NCBI RefSeq assembly: GCF_900168125.1
Contig: NZ_FUZF01000008.1
Location: 62,001 to 126,000, forward strand
Direction of reading: 5' to 3'
Length of the DNA: 64,000 nt
Source of the DNA: Sphingobacterium nematocida
GTDB lineage: Bacteria > Bacteroidota > Bacteroidia > Sphingobacteriales > Sphingobacteriaceae
The notes below the pieces were generated by a model. That model was not told the DNA's origin, did not search any database, and saw only the letters and a list, made by a program, of their open reading frames with translations. Position numbers and translations under genes: made by a program. This document shows positions 45,551-53,886 of this stretch, one piece after another (position 1 is the stretch's first letter; every line of letters starts with the position of its first letter).

Positions 45551-48250
45551 TTAGCCATTATTTTTTTTACCTAAATTTTTATTAAAATCCCATTTCAAGC
45601 CTAGTAGGACATACCGGGTCAGCATGAGTTGCTTTGATTCATTAAAGCTGGATTCTGACGACGATCGATTCGTGTTATTGAAGGTGTTGAATATATCAAA
45701 ACCCTTTAAGCTTGCTGTGAGGCTCTCGTTTTTTAATAATTTTTTGCTGATTTCGGCATTGACATAAAACTGGTGTAGACTCTTGTTGTAGAACTTTGTC
45801 GGACCATCTAGGGAATAATTAATGTTACTGCTGATATTGAATTTTTTTGGAAGGAAATACTTAAATAATCCAGAGGCCCCAGTATTGAAGCTTGTATAGT
45901 TGAATTCCTTTTGTAGGCTATTTCGTTGGTTGTCGGCACTGATTCTCCAGCTAAAGTCATAGTCTAATCCTTTAGAGTCTTGCTCATTGATGCCGATGCC
46001 GGTAGATAGGCTGGTCGTCTGTTCGTTATTCAGCTCATACTGCTGGTTTTTTATATCGTTGCCATATTTTATAAAGCTGAAGCCATTGTTATAGTTCAAT
46101 CCGCTAAAGATGTTAAGCTGTGCTTTTCTATCGAATATAGGCTTGTTGAAATTACTGTTCATTCCAGCACGCCAACTTGATTTCCCTAGTACATTAATGT
46201 AAGAGCTAGTGGTTACCCCAGTCGCGGTATCTATTATACGTTGGTTTACAATAGGGTCTGTAGTAAATGATATATCGGCGTTCATGTTCCAACTCGTTCC
46301 TTTTAGCAGGCTCATTGTGTTATAATTCAGTCGGAAGGAATTATTGTTTGATCGCTTCAGATCCGGATTACCTTTTTGTACGAATAGAGGATTTGTCTGT
46401 GGCTGTAGCTCCTGTAACTGTCCGAACGAAGGGATATTAAAGTTGTTTTGGTAATTCAACCCTAAATTCTTTCTATTGGAGATTCTGTAATTGGCATTCA
46501 TATTCATATCATTGTCCCAAAATGTACGATCGAGGTCTATATTTCTATAGTCATCTGTCAAGGATTGATCTCTGAAATTTGTACGGTTAGAAAGATTTAC
46601 TGATATTTTTTCCGTGAAATAATTGATGTTAGCTACCATTCCATGGCTGGTATTCACCGTTTTTTGATCTTGTGAATATTCTATATCCAGTACAGGATTA
46701 TTGCTGTTTCTCTGATTAAATGCTTCGACTAGGGTTTTATTTGTCGAATTACTCATGTTATAGCCCAAGGAGTAATTGATTTTATTGGAGATACGGTCTG
46801 AATATTGAATCTGTCCTGAAATATTGTTGCCGTTGCTATTGTTAATCCTGTCTTGGTTGAGAATAGTCGTGTCCCCTTTTACATAATATATAGTAGTCTG
46901 GTCAACGATGCTCTTCGAGTAGTTTTTATTATAGCTGTTGTTAAAATGGAAGTTTAGTGAACTTCCTCTTTTGTTCAGACGTTTCCGGTAATTGATTCGT
47001 ATATCGTTGGAGCGTGCCTGACCATTAGTATTCGTTGTGTCACCCAAGTTGGTGAAATCTTTTCCGTTTTCAGTGGTGTAGTTTTGTGATTCACTACGGC
47101 TGTAATTGTTTGAGAAATTAGCTCCTACGCTAATTTCCATATTAGATGTAGAGTCAATTCTATATCTAATCTCTGATCGTACACCATGTGTGTCTGATGA
47201 ATTTGCCGTCTTAGAACTGCTTTGTGATTCCTGAACAATATCCCCTGGTAATAGTTGCTTGTTGAAAGATTCTCTTTCATTGCTGTTGCTGTTTGTGTTG
47301 AAATTATAGTTTCCGTTGAAGTTGACTTTCTTTTGAAAAAACTGATTTTCATAGTTAGCCCCCACCGAGGTACTAAGCGGATTGCCGGTGATCTGGCTGT
47401 TCATACGTAAACTGCCTTCTCGTCCTCCTGTACCGGCTCCCATATTATTGGTGTTTGCTGTGACACCGATGCGCTCCGTACGATTGAATTTGGCCGCGAA
47501 TAAGTTTGCTGCAAAAAGATCTGCTGTGCCAGCGAGTGCTTCAATATTACCAAAAATCCCGTTCCTAGCTTCTTCTTTAAGAACCGCATTGACCGTAACT
47601 TCACGCACACCATCATCTATTCCCGTTAGTTCGGCCTCTTTGGATTTTCTTTCGTATACCTGTACCTTATCCACTGCATCCGCACGGATGTTTCGAATAG
47701 CAATCTTCGGATCATAACCAAAAAATTCTTCGCCATCGATTAGAACTTTTGATACCGACTTGCCGTTTGCGGTTATTTTTCCGTCTCCTGAAACAGAAAG
47801 TCCGGGCAGGCGACGCAGTAAGTCTTCTAATTTTGCATTTTTTTCAGTTTCGAAACTTCCAGCATCATATTCTAAGGTATCTCCTTTGATTCGTATGGGT
47901 AGACGTTGCTGAATCACGACCTCCTCAATAAGATTCGCCTGCGAGCTTAATGCTATAGGAGGTAGCGAGGTTTGGTTGTCTAGTTTGACTTTTCTAGAAA
48001 TTAGCTCAAATTTTGGATAGGATACAATAAGTGTATATGTAGAATCTGCTAATTTGTTAAACAAGAACTTGCCATCTTCATCCGCTCTTGTAAAGTATCT
48101 CATGATAGAGTCTTGGTCCAGTAAGACGATAGAAGCATTTGTTAGAGGCTTGTTGTCTGATTTGTCGATGATTTTACCAGACAAGGTGTGCTGGCCATAA
48201 ACATGGTTTGTGGCGATAAGAATAAGCAGACTAAATATAAATATTTTCAT
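45551..48250 (-). CDS. outer-membrane beta-barrel protein with N-terminal carboxypeptidase-regulatory domain (TonB-receptor-like, OMP_b-brl_3 type)
   Basis: 899 aa. Signal ends at NHVYG/Q (about residue 20). CarboxypepD_reg-like domain (TLSGKIIDKSDNKPLTNASI), then a plug domain with LEDLLRRLPGLSVSGDGKIT and VSKVLIDGEEFFGYDPKIAI, then an Asn/Ser-rich barrel. Last residue is not Phe, and no TonB box is obvious, which is usual for this subgroup. It is directly upstream of the GLPGLI gene, forming a known two-gene set. Confidence 0.85.
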   Translation of the reverse strand: MKIFIFSLLILIATNHVYGQHTLSGKIIDKSDNKPLTNASIVLLDQDSIMRYFTRADEDGKFLFNKLADSTYTLIVSYPKFELISRKVKLDNQTSLPPIALSSQANLIEEVVIQQRLPIRIKGDTLEYDAGSFETEKNAKLEDLLRRLPGLSVSGDGKITANGKSVSKVLIDGEEFFGYDPKIAIRNIRADAVDKVQVYERKSKEAELTGIDDGVREVTVNAVLKEEARNGIFGNIEALAGTADLFAANLFAAKFNRTERIGVTANTNNMGAGTGGREGSLRMNSQITGNPLSTSVGANYENQFFQKKVNFNGNYNFNTNSNSNERESFNKQLLPGDIVQESQSSSKTANSSDTHGVRSEIRYRIDSTSNMEISVGANFSNNYSRSESQNYTTENGKDFTNLGDTTNTNGQARSNDIRINYRKRLNKRGSSLNFHFNNSYNKNYSKSIVDQTTIYYVKGDTTILNQDRINNSNGNNISGQIQYSDRISNKINYSLGYNMSNSTNKTLVEAFNQRNSNNPVLDIEYSQDQKTVNTSHGMVANINYFTEKISVNLSNRTNFRDQSLTDDYRNIDLDRTFWDNDMNMNANYRISNRKNLGLNYQNNFNIPSFGQLQELQPQTNPLFVQKGNPDLKRSNNNSFRLNYNTMSLLKGTSWNMNADISFTTDPIVNQRIIDTATGVTTSSYINVLGKSSWRAGMNSNFNKPIFDRKAQLNIFSGLNYNNGFSFIKYGNDIKNQQYELNNEQTTSLSTGIGINEQDSKGLDYDFSWRISADNQRNSLQKEFNYTSFNTGASGLFKYFLPKKFNISSNINYSLDGPTKFYNKSLHQFYVNAEISKKLLKNESLTASLKGFDIFNTFNNTNRSSSESSFNESKQLMLTRYVLLGLKWDFNKNLGKKNNG

Positions 48251-48271
48251 TTAATTGGTTTAAACACGTCT

Positions 48272-48279
48272 CAAAGATA
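48272..48279 (-). promoter_or_regulatory. -7 promoter element of the TonB-like/GLPGLI operon
   Basis: Minus-strand TATCTTTG, 22 nt before the start codon at 48250. The -33 element is not clear. Confidence 0.45.
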
Positions 48280-48362
48280 GAGTGAACATTTATTAAATAA
48301 TGTTAAATGCTTTGCAACATTTTGATGACTGTTTTGTTGGCGGATATAACTATTTTTGTGTT

Positions 48363-48657
48363 TACGATAGGATGTTCCATCCGAATTGAATGAGACACGT
48401 CAATAGTCTTGAAAGAAGCAAATTATAATATGAAATATTCATGTAGTATAGACTGCAGACGCACCGGTGACCGCGAAGTAGCATGCACTCCGTTGGTAGT
48501 AAATATGTGCATTATAAAAGATGAATTTTTCATTCCGACCAGTCGGAACAAGTCAATGACAATTAAAGAACAAACCGAGTACAACGAGTTCAATGATACA
48601 AATGAGAACAAACACTCAACAATAACTATATACAGGTAAAAGACAACTTATACACAT
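48363..48657 (+). repeat. interspersed repeat of the MKYxC family, copy 1 (with a 69-codon ORF)
   Basis: This spacer before the thioredoxin-like gene shares several blocks with the spacer at 53540-53886: ATGAAATAT(T/C)CATGTAGTA, the block ATTCC-(C)GA-GTCGGAACAAG, an AATGxCxATTAAA block, and the end TTATACACAT that runs into the ATG of the next gene. An ORF from 48430 to 48639 begins MKYSC and has several Cys residues; whether it is translated is unknown. TTCCGAC-CA-GTCGGAA is an internal palindrome. Confidence 0.6.
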
Positions 48658-49218
48658 ATGAAATTTGAAGCATATTTAAATTATTTTGAAGAAGTGTTAG
48701 CTAATCCGTCTGCATATCCAACTTATGCCGATCCTGAATACTTTAATTATACAAAACTGAATTGGTCGCGGATGAATCGGTGGCTTAAGCGGTTTGAAGC
48801 GAATAAAGAGACGAAGGATTTCTTTTTAGAGCTGAGTGAAAAGCAGACTTGGATTTTAATTACAGAACCTTGGTGTGGGGATGCGGCACATTCTGTGCCC
48901 CAGATTCATGAATTAGTTAAAGATAATCCAAATATTGTTTTAGATATACAGTTACGAGATACGGAGCCTTTTTTGATTAATCAGTATCTTACTGATGGAG
49001 GTAAGTCCATCCCAAAGTTAATTATTCGAAATGAATCTGGTGCAGATATAGCTACTTGGGGACCACGACCTGCGGTGTTACAGCAGCTTTTCGTGAAAAT
49101 GAAAGAAGAGGAAAAGTCCTTTGAGGAGATAAAGGAATATTTTCAAAAGTGGTATAACGAAGATAAGGGAATTGAACTCCAAAAGGAGTTAATGGAACTG
49201 TTGACAGTTCGGGTTTAG
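48658..49218 (+). CDS. thioredoxin family protein
   Basis: 186 aa. A thioredoxin-like fold is suggested by KQTWILITEPWCGDAAHSVP (residues 63-82), where the usual C-x-x-C is C73-G-D-A76; only one Cys of the pair remains. The segment IPKLIIRNESGADIATWGPR holds the cis-Pro of the fold. With one Cys it would be a binding or single-thiol redox protein rather than a disulfide reductase. No signal peptide. It starts exactly at the end of the upstream repeat. Confidence 0.8.
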   Translation: MKFEAYLNYFEEVLANPSAYPTYADPEYFNYTKLNWSRMNRWLKRFEANKETKDFFLELSEKQTWILITEPWCGDAAHSVPQIHELVKDNPNIVLDIQLRDTEPFLINQYLTDGGKSIPKLIIRNESGADIATWGPRPAVLQQLFVKMKEEEKSFEEIKEYFQKWYNEDKGIELQKELMELLTVRV

Positions 49219-49235
49219 GTTCAAACGATTCTATT

Positions 49236-49595
49236 ATGAACATTGAAGAATTACGTGAATATTGTATAATGCAAAAATCTGTCTCTGAAGAATTGCCTTT
49301 CGGCCCAGATACGCTAGTATTCAAGGTTGCTGGCAAAGTGTTTCTGTTAGTAGGACTTGATCAGGTAGACCAATTGAGTTTTAATGTAAAGTGTGACCCT
49401 GAGTATGCGGTCGAACTTCGTGAGAAATATGAACAAACCGTTCTGCCAGGATATCATATGAATAAAAAACACTGGAATACAGTTTTTGCAAATAGAGAAT
49501 TGGCTGATGATATTCTATTTAAATTGATAGATCACAGTTATGATCTTATCGTTAAAGCTCTTCCAAAGCGCTTACGTGAAGAGATTGAGTCTTGA
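49236..49595 (+). CDS. MmcQ/YjbR family DNA-binding-like protein
   Basis: 119 aa. It starts MNIEELREYCIMQKSVSEEL and continues PFGPDTLVFKVAGKVFLLVG, the standard YjbR pattern, then GYHMNKKHWNTVFANRELAD near residue 73. YjbR proteins have a CyaY-like fold; their role is not known. It follows the thioredoxin-like gene by 17 nt, so both are likely co-transcribed. Confidence 0.88.
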   Translation: MNIEELREYCIMQKSVSEELPFGPDTLVFKVAGKVFLLVGLDQVDQLSFNVKCDPEYAVELREKYEQTVLPGYHMNKKHWNTVFANRELADDILFKLIDHSYDLIVKALPKRLREEIES

Positions 49596-49696
49596 TATAT
49601 CAGACCAACTTCATGTGTTGAGTATGTCTTGATTTGTAAATTGTTTGTGCTTTTTACGCTTCGGAGATAAAACAGGTATATATGCAAGAGTTGTAC

Positions 49697-49704
49697 TATC
49701 TTTG
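49697..49704 (+). promoter_or_regulatory. -7 promoter element of the PCMD/PorT-like genes
   Basis: TATCTTTG, about 52 nt before the ATG at 49762. Confidence 0.45.
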
Positions 49705-49761
49705 CGGTCTTAAATGGACAGAATTCCATTTCTATGGCAATATTTTAAACATCATTAGTCT

Positions 49762-50888
49762 ATGAAACATAAATTTACAATACTATTAACTCTTTTAGTG
49801 ACGCTGCTACTGAGTAGCTGTATAAAAGATGAACCGCTCAATATGGAGGCCGATATTGTTGCTGTCAATATCGAAGAAGGTACATTCTTGACAGAACCCC
49901 TGATTACGAACAACGCAATATTTATGTGAAACCGGGGTTATATGATTTAAAGAAATATAAACTGGACATTGAGGTCACTCCTGGAGCTACTATTACGCCT
50001 TTGTCTGGCTCTGAACAAGATTTTTCTGGTAAGGTTGAATACACTGTTACGTCGGAGGACGGTCAGTTTCAGAAAAAATATAAGGTATCCATCATTGAAA
50101 CTTCAACTAGCTCTGTTCCGACATTTTTTGGTTTTGAAAACTTCCATATTGACGAAGAAAACAAGTATACATCCTTTTATGATGTGGTCAATGGACAGCA
50201 GTTTGATAATTGGTCGTCTGGTAATCTTGGTTTTTCGTTGACGTTATCATTTGATCCCACAGCAACGAAGGCTCCGGAGGCATATCCGACGTTATTTACT
50301 AAAAATAAGCTTAGTGGAGAATATGCGGTAGAGATGGAAACTAAATTAACAGGTTCTTTTGGTGCTGCTTTCAAAAAACCCATTGCTGCAGGTAATCTTT
50401 TTCTTGGGTCATTTGATACAGGCCCAATGTTGAGTGATCCGCTTAAGGCAACTCGCTTTGGACTACCATTCAATAAGATACCGTTAGCGCTGGAAGGCTA
50501 CTATAAGTATACAGCGGGAGCACAGGTGACAGACAAGGACCTAAAACCTGTAAACATGCCTGATTCTTGTGATATCTACGCTGTTTTCTATAATCGGGAA
50601 GAGTTGATGGCTTCTACTAAGAAAAGCTATCTTGACGGTACAAATGTGTTGAACCATCTTAGTGTAGTGGCTGTTGCAAGATTGGGAAATGGCAGTACAA
50701 CGAAGGTAGGAGAGTTTGTCAAGTTCAACATTCCATTCAATTACATAAAGCAATTTAATGATGAAGACGTGGCTAATCTTGGATACAATATCGCGATTGT
50801 AATGTCTTCTAGTAAATATGGCGATAGTTTTAAAGGAGCTGTTGGTAGTAAACTAATTGTTGATGATTTAAAAATAATAACAAAATAA
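49762..50888 (+). pseudogene. PCMD-domain lipoprotein, frameshifted near 49921
   Basis: The ATG at 49762 opens a lipoprotein signal (LLSSC) and reads for 55 codons, ending at a TGA at 49927. The rest of the gene is in another frame from about 49923 (YVKPGLYDLKKYKLDIEVTP) to 50888. Joining the frames after ITNNAI by one extra base gives a continuous 375-aa protein, with total length 1127 nt, one short of a multiple of three. Features after the break are the DUF4493/PCMD type: GATITPLSGSEQDFSGKVEY, TVTSEDGQFQKKYKV, then the large carbohydrate-related domain. Either a real inactivation, a sequencing error or, less likely, recoding. Confidence 0.7.
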
Positions 50889-51655
50889 TGAAGTTGAAAT
50901 ATTATATATCCGCGATACTCCTTTTTGTAGGATCCTTTTATTTAAAAGCAAAAGAATCAGAGCCAATAGACAGCGTCTTCAGTAAAATAGGTTTTACAGC
51001 AACATTGGGAACTAAGATTGGAGGGTCTACTCCGGTATCATTGCCTGCAGAGATTCGTAAAATTAGGGGATATCAACCCGCTTACCCATTCTTTGTAGGG
51101 GTAAAAGCTTATTATCCTATCAATCGAACATGGGGGATGTCATTAGGGCTTACATTTGAAGGTAAAGGAATGAATACAGAGGCTACCGTAAAGGGGTATA
51201 AAACGACATTCAACGCTAGCGACGATCCGTCCCAAAATATAAAAGGTTATTATACTGGTGATATCACTACAAAAGTTCAAAACCTTTATCTTTCCATTCC
51301 AATACAAGCGACTTATCAGCTTTCTGAACGATGGAATTTGCAAGCAGGACCCTATGTGGCATTTGCTGTTAAGAAAAAATTCTTTGGAGAGGCTACAAAT
51401 GGATATATGCGCAACATAGATCCGACGGGTGATAAGATTGATGTTGATTTTGCGGAGTACGATTTTGCTAAGAGTGTTCGTTCCATTGACGTAGGGATGA
51501 GTCTAGGAGCCAATTATAGTTTTTCAAAACGTTGTTTTGTACTGGGACAATTTGATTACGGATTTAATAATATTATGAAAACGGGCTTTGAGAGCATCAG
51601 CTTTGGGCTGCATAACATTTTCATGAACGTAGGTATAGGCTATAAGTTAAGATAA
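50888..51655 (+). CDS. PorT-family outer-membrane beta-barrel protein
   Basis: 255 aa with a signal peptide ending near LKAKE. Alternating aromatic strands typical of small barrels: GFTATLGTKIGGSTP, FFVGVKAYYPINRTWGMSLG, NLYLSIPIQATYQLSERWNL and the last strand FMNVGIGYKLR. The start overlaps the stop of the PCMD gene by one base, so the two were made as a pair. Precise role unknown. Confidence 0.8.
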   Translation: MKLKYYISAILLFVGSFYLKAKESEPIDSVFSKIGFTATLGTKIGGSTPVSLPAEIRKIRGYQPAYPFFVGVKAYYPINRTWGMSLGLTFEGKGMNTEATVKGYKTTFNASDDPSQNIKGYYTGDITTKVQNLYLSIPIQATYQLSERWNLQAGPYVAFAVKKKFFGEATNGYMRNIDPTGDKIDVDFAEYDFAKSVRSIDVGMSLGANYSFSKRCFVLGQFDYGFNNIMKTGFESISFGLHNIFMNVGIGYKLR

Positions 51656-51673
51656 GATTATAGTGTTTTTAGC

Positions 51674-51706
51674 AAAAAGGTGAATCTATTTAGATTCACC
51701 TTTTTT
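51674..51706 (+). terminator. terminator after the PorT-like gene
   Basis: AAAAAGGTGAATCTA / TAGATTCACCTTTTTT; also faces the convergent oxygenase gene. Confidence 0.9.
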
Positions 51707-51730
51707 AATTGAACGAAACTTGTAATTAAT

Positions 51731-52693
51731 CTACATCTTTAAGCCAATTTCTCTTAAACGTTCGTCTAGATATTGTCCAGCAGTGTAATCTTCATATACC
51801 TTTGGATGATCTTTATCAATGCATGAGTCCAGACTAGCTAAGTTCATTTGAGATTTCGGATGTAAAAAGAAAGGAACCGAATAGCGTGAAGTCTTCATCA
51901 GTTCTATTGTAGGGTTAACCACCCTGTGAGTCGTAGATTTCAGCTTGTTATTTGTCAATCTTTGTAACATATCGCCTACGTTGACAACGATATCTTCGCC
52001 TTTAGCTTTAATAGGGTACCAATCACCGTCCTTTGTCAATACTTCCAACCCATCAGCGGAGGCGCCAATAAGCAACGTGATCAAGTTAATGTCTTCATGT
52101 GCACCAGCACGTACAGCATCAGGAGATAGGTTTTCAGGATTGTTGATCGGAAAGTAATGAATAGCTCTTAAGATGGAATTTCCATTAATAACGTATTCTT
52201 CAAAGTAATTCTCATCTAGTTCCAAATAGGTCGCTATCGCCTTCAGTAAATTGCGACCGGCATTCTCTAGTTTTTTATAAATTTCTCCCGTTACAATATC
52301 GAAACGAGGAAGTTCTTGTACTGTAGGGTTATCTGGAAAATCTGATTTAGAGTAATCTTCCCCTACGATAGTCTGTCCACGCTGCCAAAATTCTTTCAAG
52401 TCAGGAGTTGTTGAGTCTTTAGCTTTCTCTTTTCCTTTTGTTGTATATCCACGTTGGCCAGCAAGTTCGGGAAACTCATATTTGTCTTTAATCTCTTGTG
52501 GTAATTCAAAGAAGGCCTTTACTGTCTCATATAACTCGGATATTAATTTATCACTCAATCCATGATTTGCGATGGTAACAAATCCAGTCTCATTGAATGC
52601 CTTACCAATATCCTTCACAAACTGTGTGCGTTGTTCGGTGCTACCATCTGTGTAGTGGAGTAGGTCCAGTCGAGGTATGTTTACTAATGCCAT
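51731..52693 (-). CDS. isopenicillin N synthase family 2-oxoglutarate/Fe(II) dioxygenase
   Basis: 320 aa. DIOX_N part at the start (FVKDIGKAFNETGFVTIANH). Iron ligands of the 2OG-FeII domain are visible as His and Asp in AGAHEDINLITLL (about residue 200) and His in KSTTHRVVNP (about 255); the 2OG-binding Arg-Ser pair is in SRYSVPFFLHP. Cytoplasmic, substrate unknown. A -7 like box TAGGTTTG on the minus strand lies at 52718-52725. Confidence 0.9.
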   Translation of the reverse strand: MALVNIPRLDLLHYTDGSTEQRTQFVKDIGKAFNETGFVTIANHGLSDKLISELYETVKAFFELPQEIKDKYEFPELAGQRGYTTKGKEKAKDSTTPDLKEFWQRGQTIVGEDYSKSDFPDNPTVQELPRFDIVTGEIYKKLENAGRNLLKAIATYLELDENYFEEYVINGNSILRAIHYFPINNPENLSPDAVRAGAHEDINLITLLIGASADGLEVLTKDGDWYPIKAKGEDIVVNVGDMLQRLTNNKLKSTTHRVVNPTIELMKTSRYSVPFFLHPKSQMNLASLDSCIDKDHPKVYEDYTAGQYLDERLREIGLKM

Positions 52694-52948
52694 ATTAATG
52701 TGTTATTAAAACTAATACAAACCTAAATAAAACTTTCAGGATTCCACCCAACCACCTACAAAAATGAACAGAACTCGAGTGTATCGAGAGAGTTCTTGAA
52801 TACCAACGTAAAGAACATCATTATGAAAAAAACTTGACGGTCTTTAAGGGTAGTCGTTTGTGCAAAAATGCGCGATGCATAAGGAGGTGTATTATGAATC
52901 GATGTAGGCTTGTGTACAGAATCGTAGATTGTTTGTTGCTGACTGCCA

Positions 52949-52967
52949 GTATTTAGTGTTTAGATGT
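52949..52967. repeat. solo copy of the agtatttag-type end sequence
   Basis: Similar to the sequence on both sides of the four-helix-bundle gene at 56347. Within a 375-nt gap (52694-53068) that otherwise holds only the two divergent promoters and no ORF I can support. Confidence 0.4.
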
Positions 52968-52994
52968 AGGGGGGATTAAAAATTTGCATAAGTA

Positions 52995-53026
52995 TTTGGA
53001 TTATATAACTTAATCTGCTAAATTTG
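52995..53026 (+). promoter_or_regulatory. promoter of the marR-like gene
   Basis: -33 TTTG (52995-52998), 20-nt spacer, -7 TAAATTTG (53019-53026): a textbook Bacteroidota promoter. The start codon is 42 nt downstream. Confidence 0.7.
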
Positions 53027-53068
53027 ATATGCTTGCATAATAAACTATAATGGTAAGTATGATCAACA

Positions 53069-53524
53069 ATGAGCCAAAATAATACAATTGACTATTTTTT
53101 AAAAGCGGCCTGGCAGACTGTTGCGAACAAATATAATAATATTGCTTCGCAACATGGTTTTACGCAGGCAGCCGGGTATATTTTAATTAATATCCACAAG
53201 GACGGAACTGCCGTCTCGCAGATCGCAAATTCGACTGGAGTAAAAACTACTTCGCTGTCTCGGGTGTTAAATAACTTGGAGGCTCTTGGTTTTATCTATA
53301 GAGAGGCAAGCACCACAGATAAGCGATCCGTCAAAGTTTATTTAACAGCTTTGGGCGTAGAGAAGCGTAGAGTAGCAAAAAATGTAGTGCGCGGTTTTAA
53401 TGAGTATTTGGAATCGGAGCTTTCTGAAAAGGAACGTCTACAATTGATTAAAATGTTGGCCAAGGTGAATGATCTGGCAAATGATTACGAACCGGAATCA
53501 ATGGAGATGGTGGAGACAAAATAG
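53069..53524 (+). CDS. MarR-family transcriptional regulator
   Basis: 151 aa. Winged helix with KDGTAVSQIANSTGVKTTSL, RVLNNLEALGFIYREASTTD and KRSVKVYLTALG (the D-K-R-S wing). It is directly upstream of and in the same direction as the beta-oxidation genes, so it probably controls them in response to an acyl-CoA or fatty acid (inference). Confidence 0.9.
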   Translation: MSQNNTIDYFLKAAWQTVANKYNNIASQHGFTQAAGYILINIHKDGTAVSQIANSTGVKTTSLSRVLNNLEALGFIYREASTTDKRSVKVYLTALGVEKRRVAKNVVRGFNEYLESELSEKERLQLIKMLAKVNDLANDYEPESMEMVETK

Positions 53525-53594
53525 GGGGTATTCTATTGTATATCAAGAGAGTACTCATGAGTTATTAGTTACAGAAGGAAAAAAGTATTTACGG

Positions 53595-53714
53595 ATGAAA
53601 TATCCATGTAGTACAGGTTGTACAAACACGGCTGAAAATAACTACATCGCGAGTTTGTTATACTCGGTTTGGATATTCCATCCCGAAATGTCGGAACAAG
53701 ATAATGGCCATTAA
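53595..53714 (+). repeat. interspersed repeat of the MKYxC family, copy 2 (with a 39-codon ORF)
   Basis: Homologous to the element at 48363-48657. The ORF begins MKYPCSTGC and ends QDNGH; inverted arms GGATGAAATATCC-like at the front and GGATATTCCATCC-like at the back frame it. It is followed by the 77-bp tandem repeats. With those repeats it fills the 362-nt gap between the marR-like and fadJ-like genes. Confidence 0.5.
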
Positions 53715-53732
53715 AAGACAGATTATTCACAT

Positions 53733-53886
53733 ATGAAATACTCATGTTTAGCGCTGCACAAACACCCATGAGTATTCCATATGAAAGATAAAAAACAAGT
53801 TATACACATATGAAATACTCATGTTTAGCGCCGCACAAACACCCATGAGTATTCCATATGAAAGATAAAAAACAAGTTATACACAT
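53733..53886 (+). repeat. two exact 77-bp tandem repeats running into the start codon of the next gene
   Basis: Units 53733-53809 and 53810-53886 differ by one base (T/C in GCGC-GCAC). Each begins with an ATG at the same phase as the real start codon at 53887, so ATGs fall at 53733, 53810 and 53887. Each unit encodes a 12-residue peptide MKYSCLA(L/P)HKHP then stop, and has inverted arms ATGAAATACTCATG / CATGAGTATTCCAT. A second mini-ORF, MKDKKQVIHI, ends in a TGA overlapping the next ATG (ATGA). Confidence 0.85.

Noticed and set aside
53469..53714. 81-codon frame overlapping the marR stop
   Set aside because: The front part overlaps marR in another frame; only the part from 53595 shares sequence with the other repeat copy, so it is described as a repeat ORF.
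53733..53886. CRISPR array
   Set aside because: Two directly abutting 77-bp units with no spacers and no cas genes.
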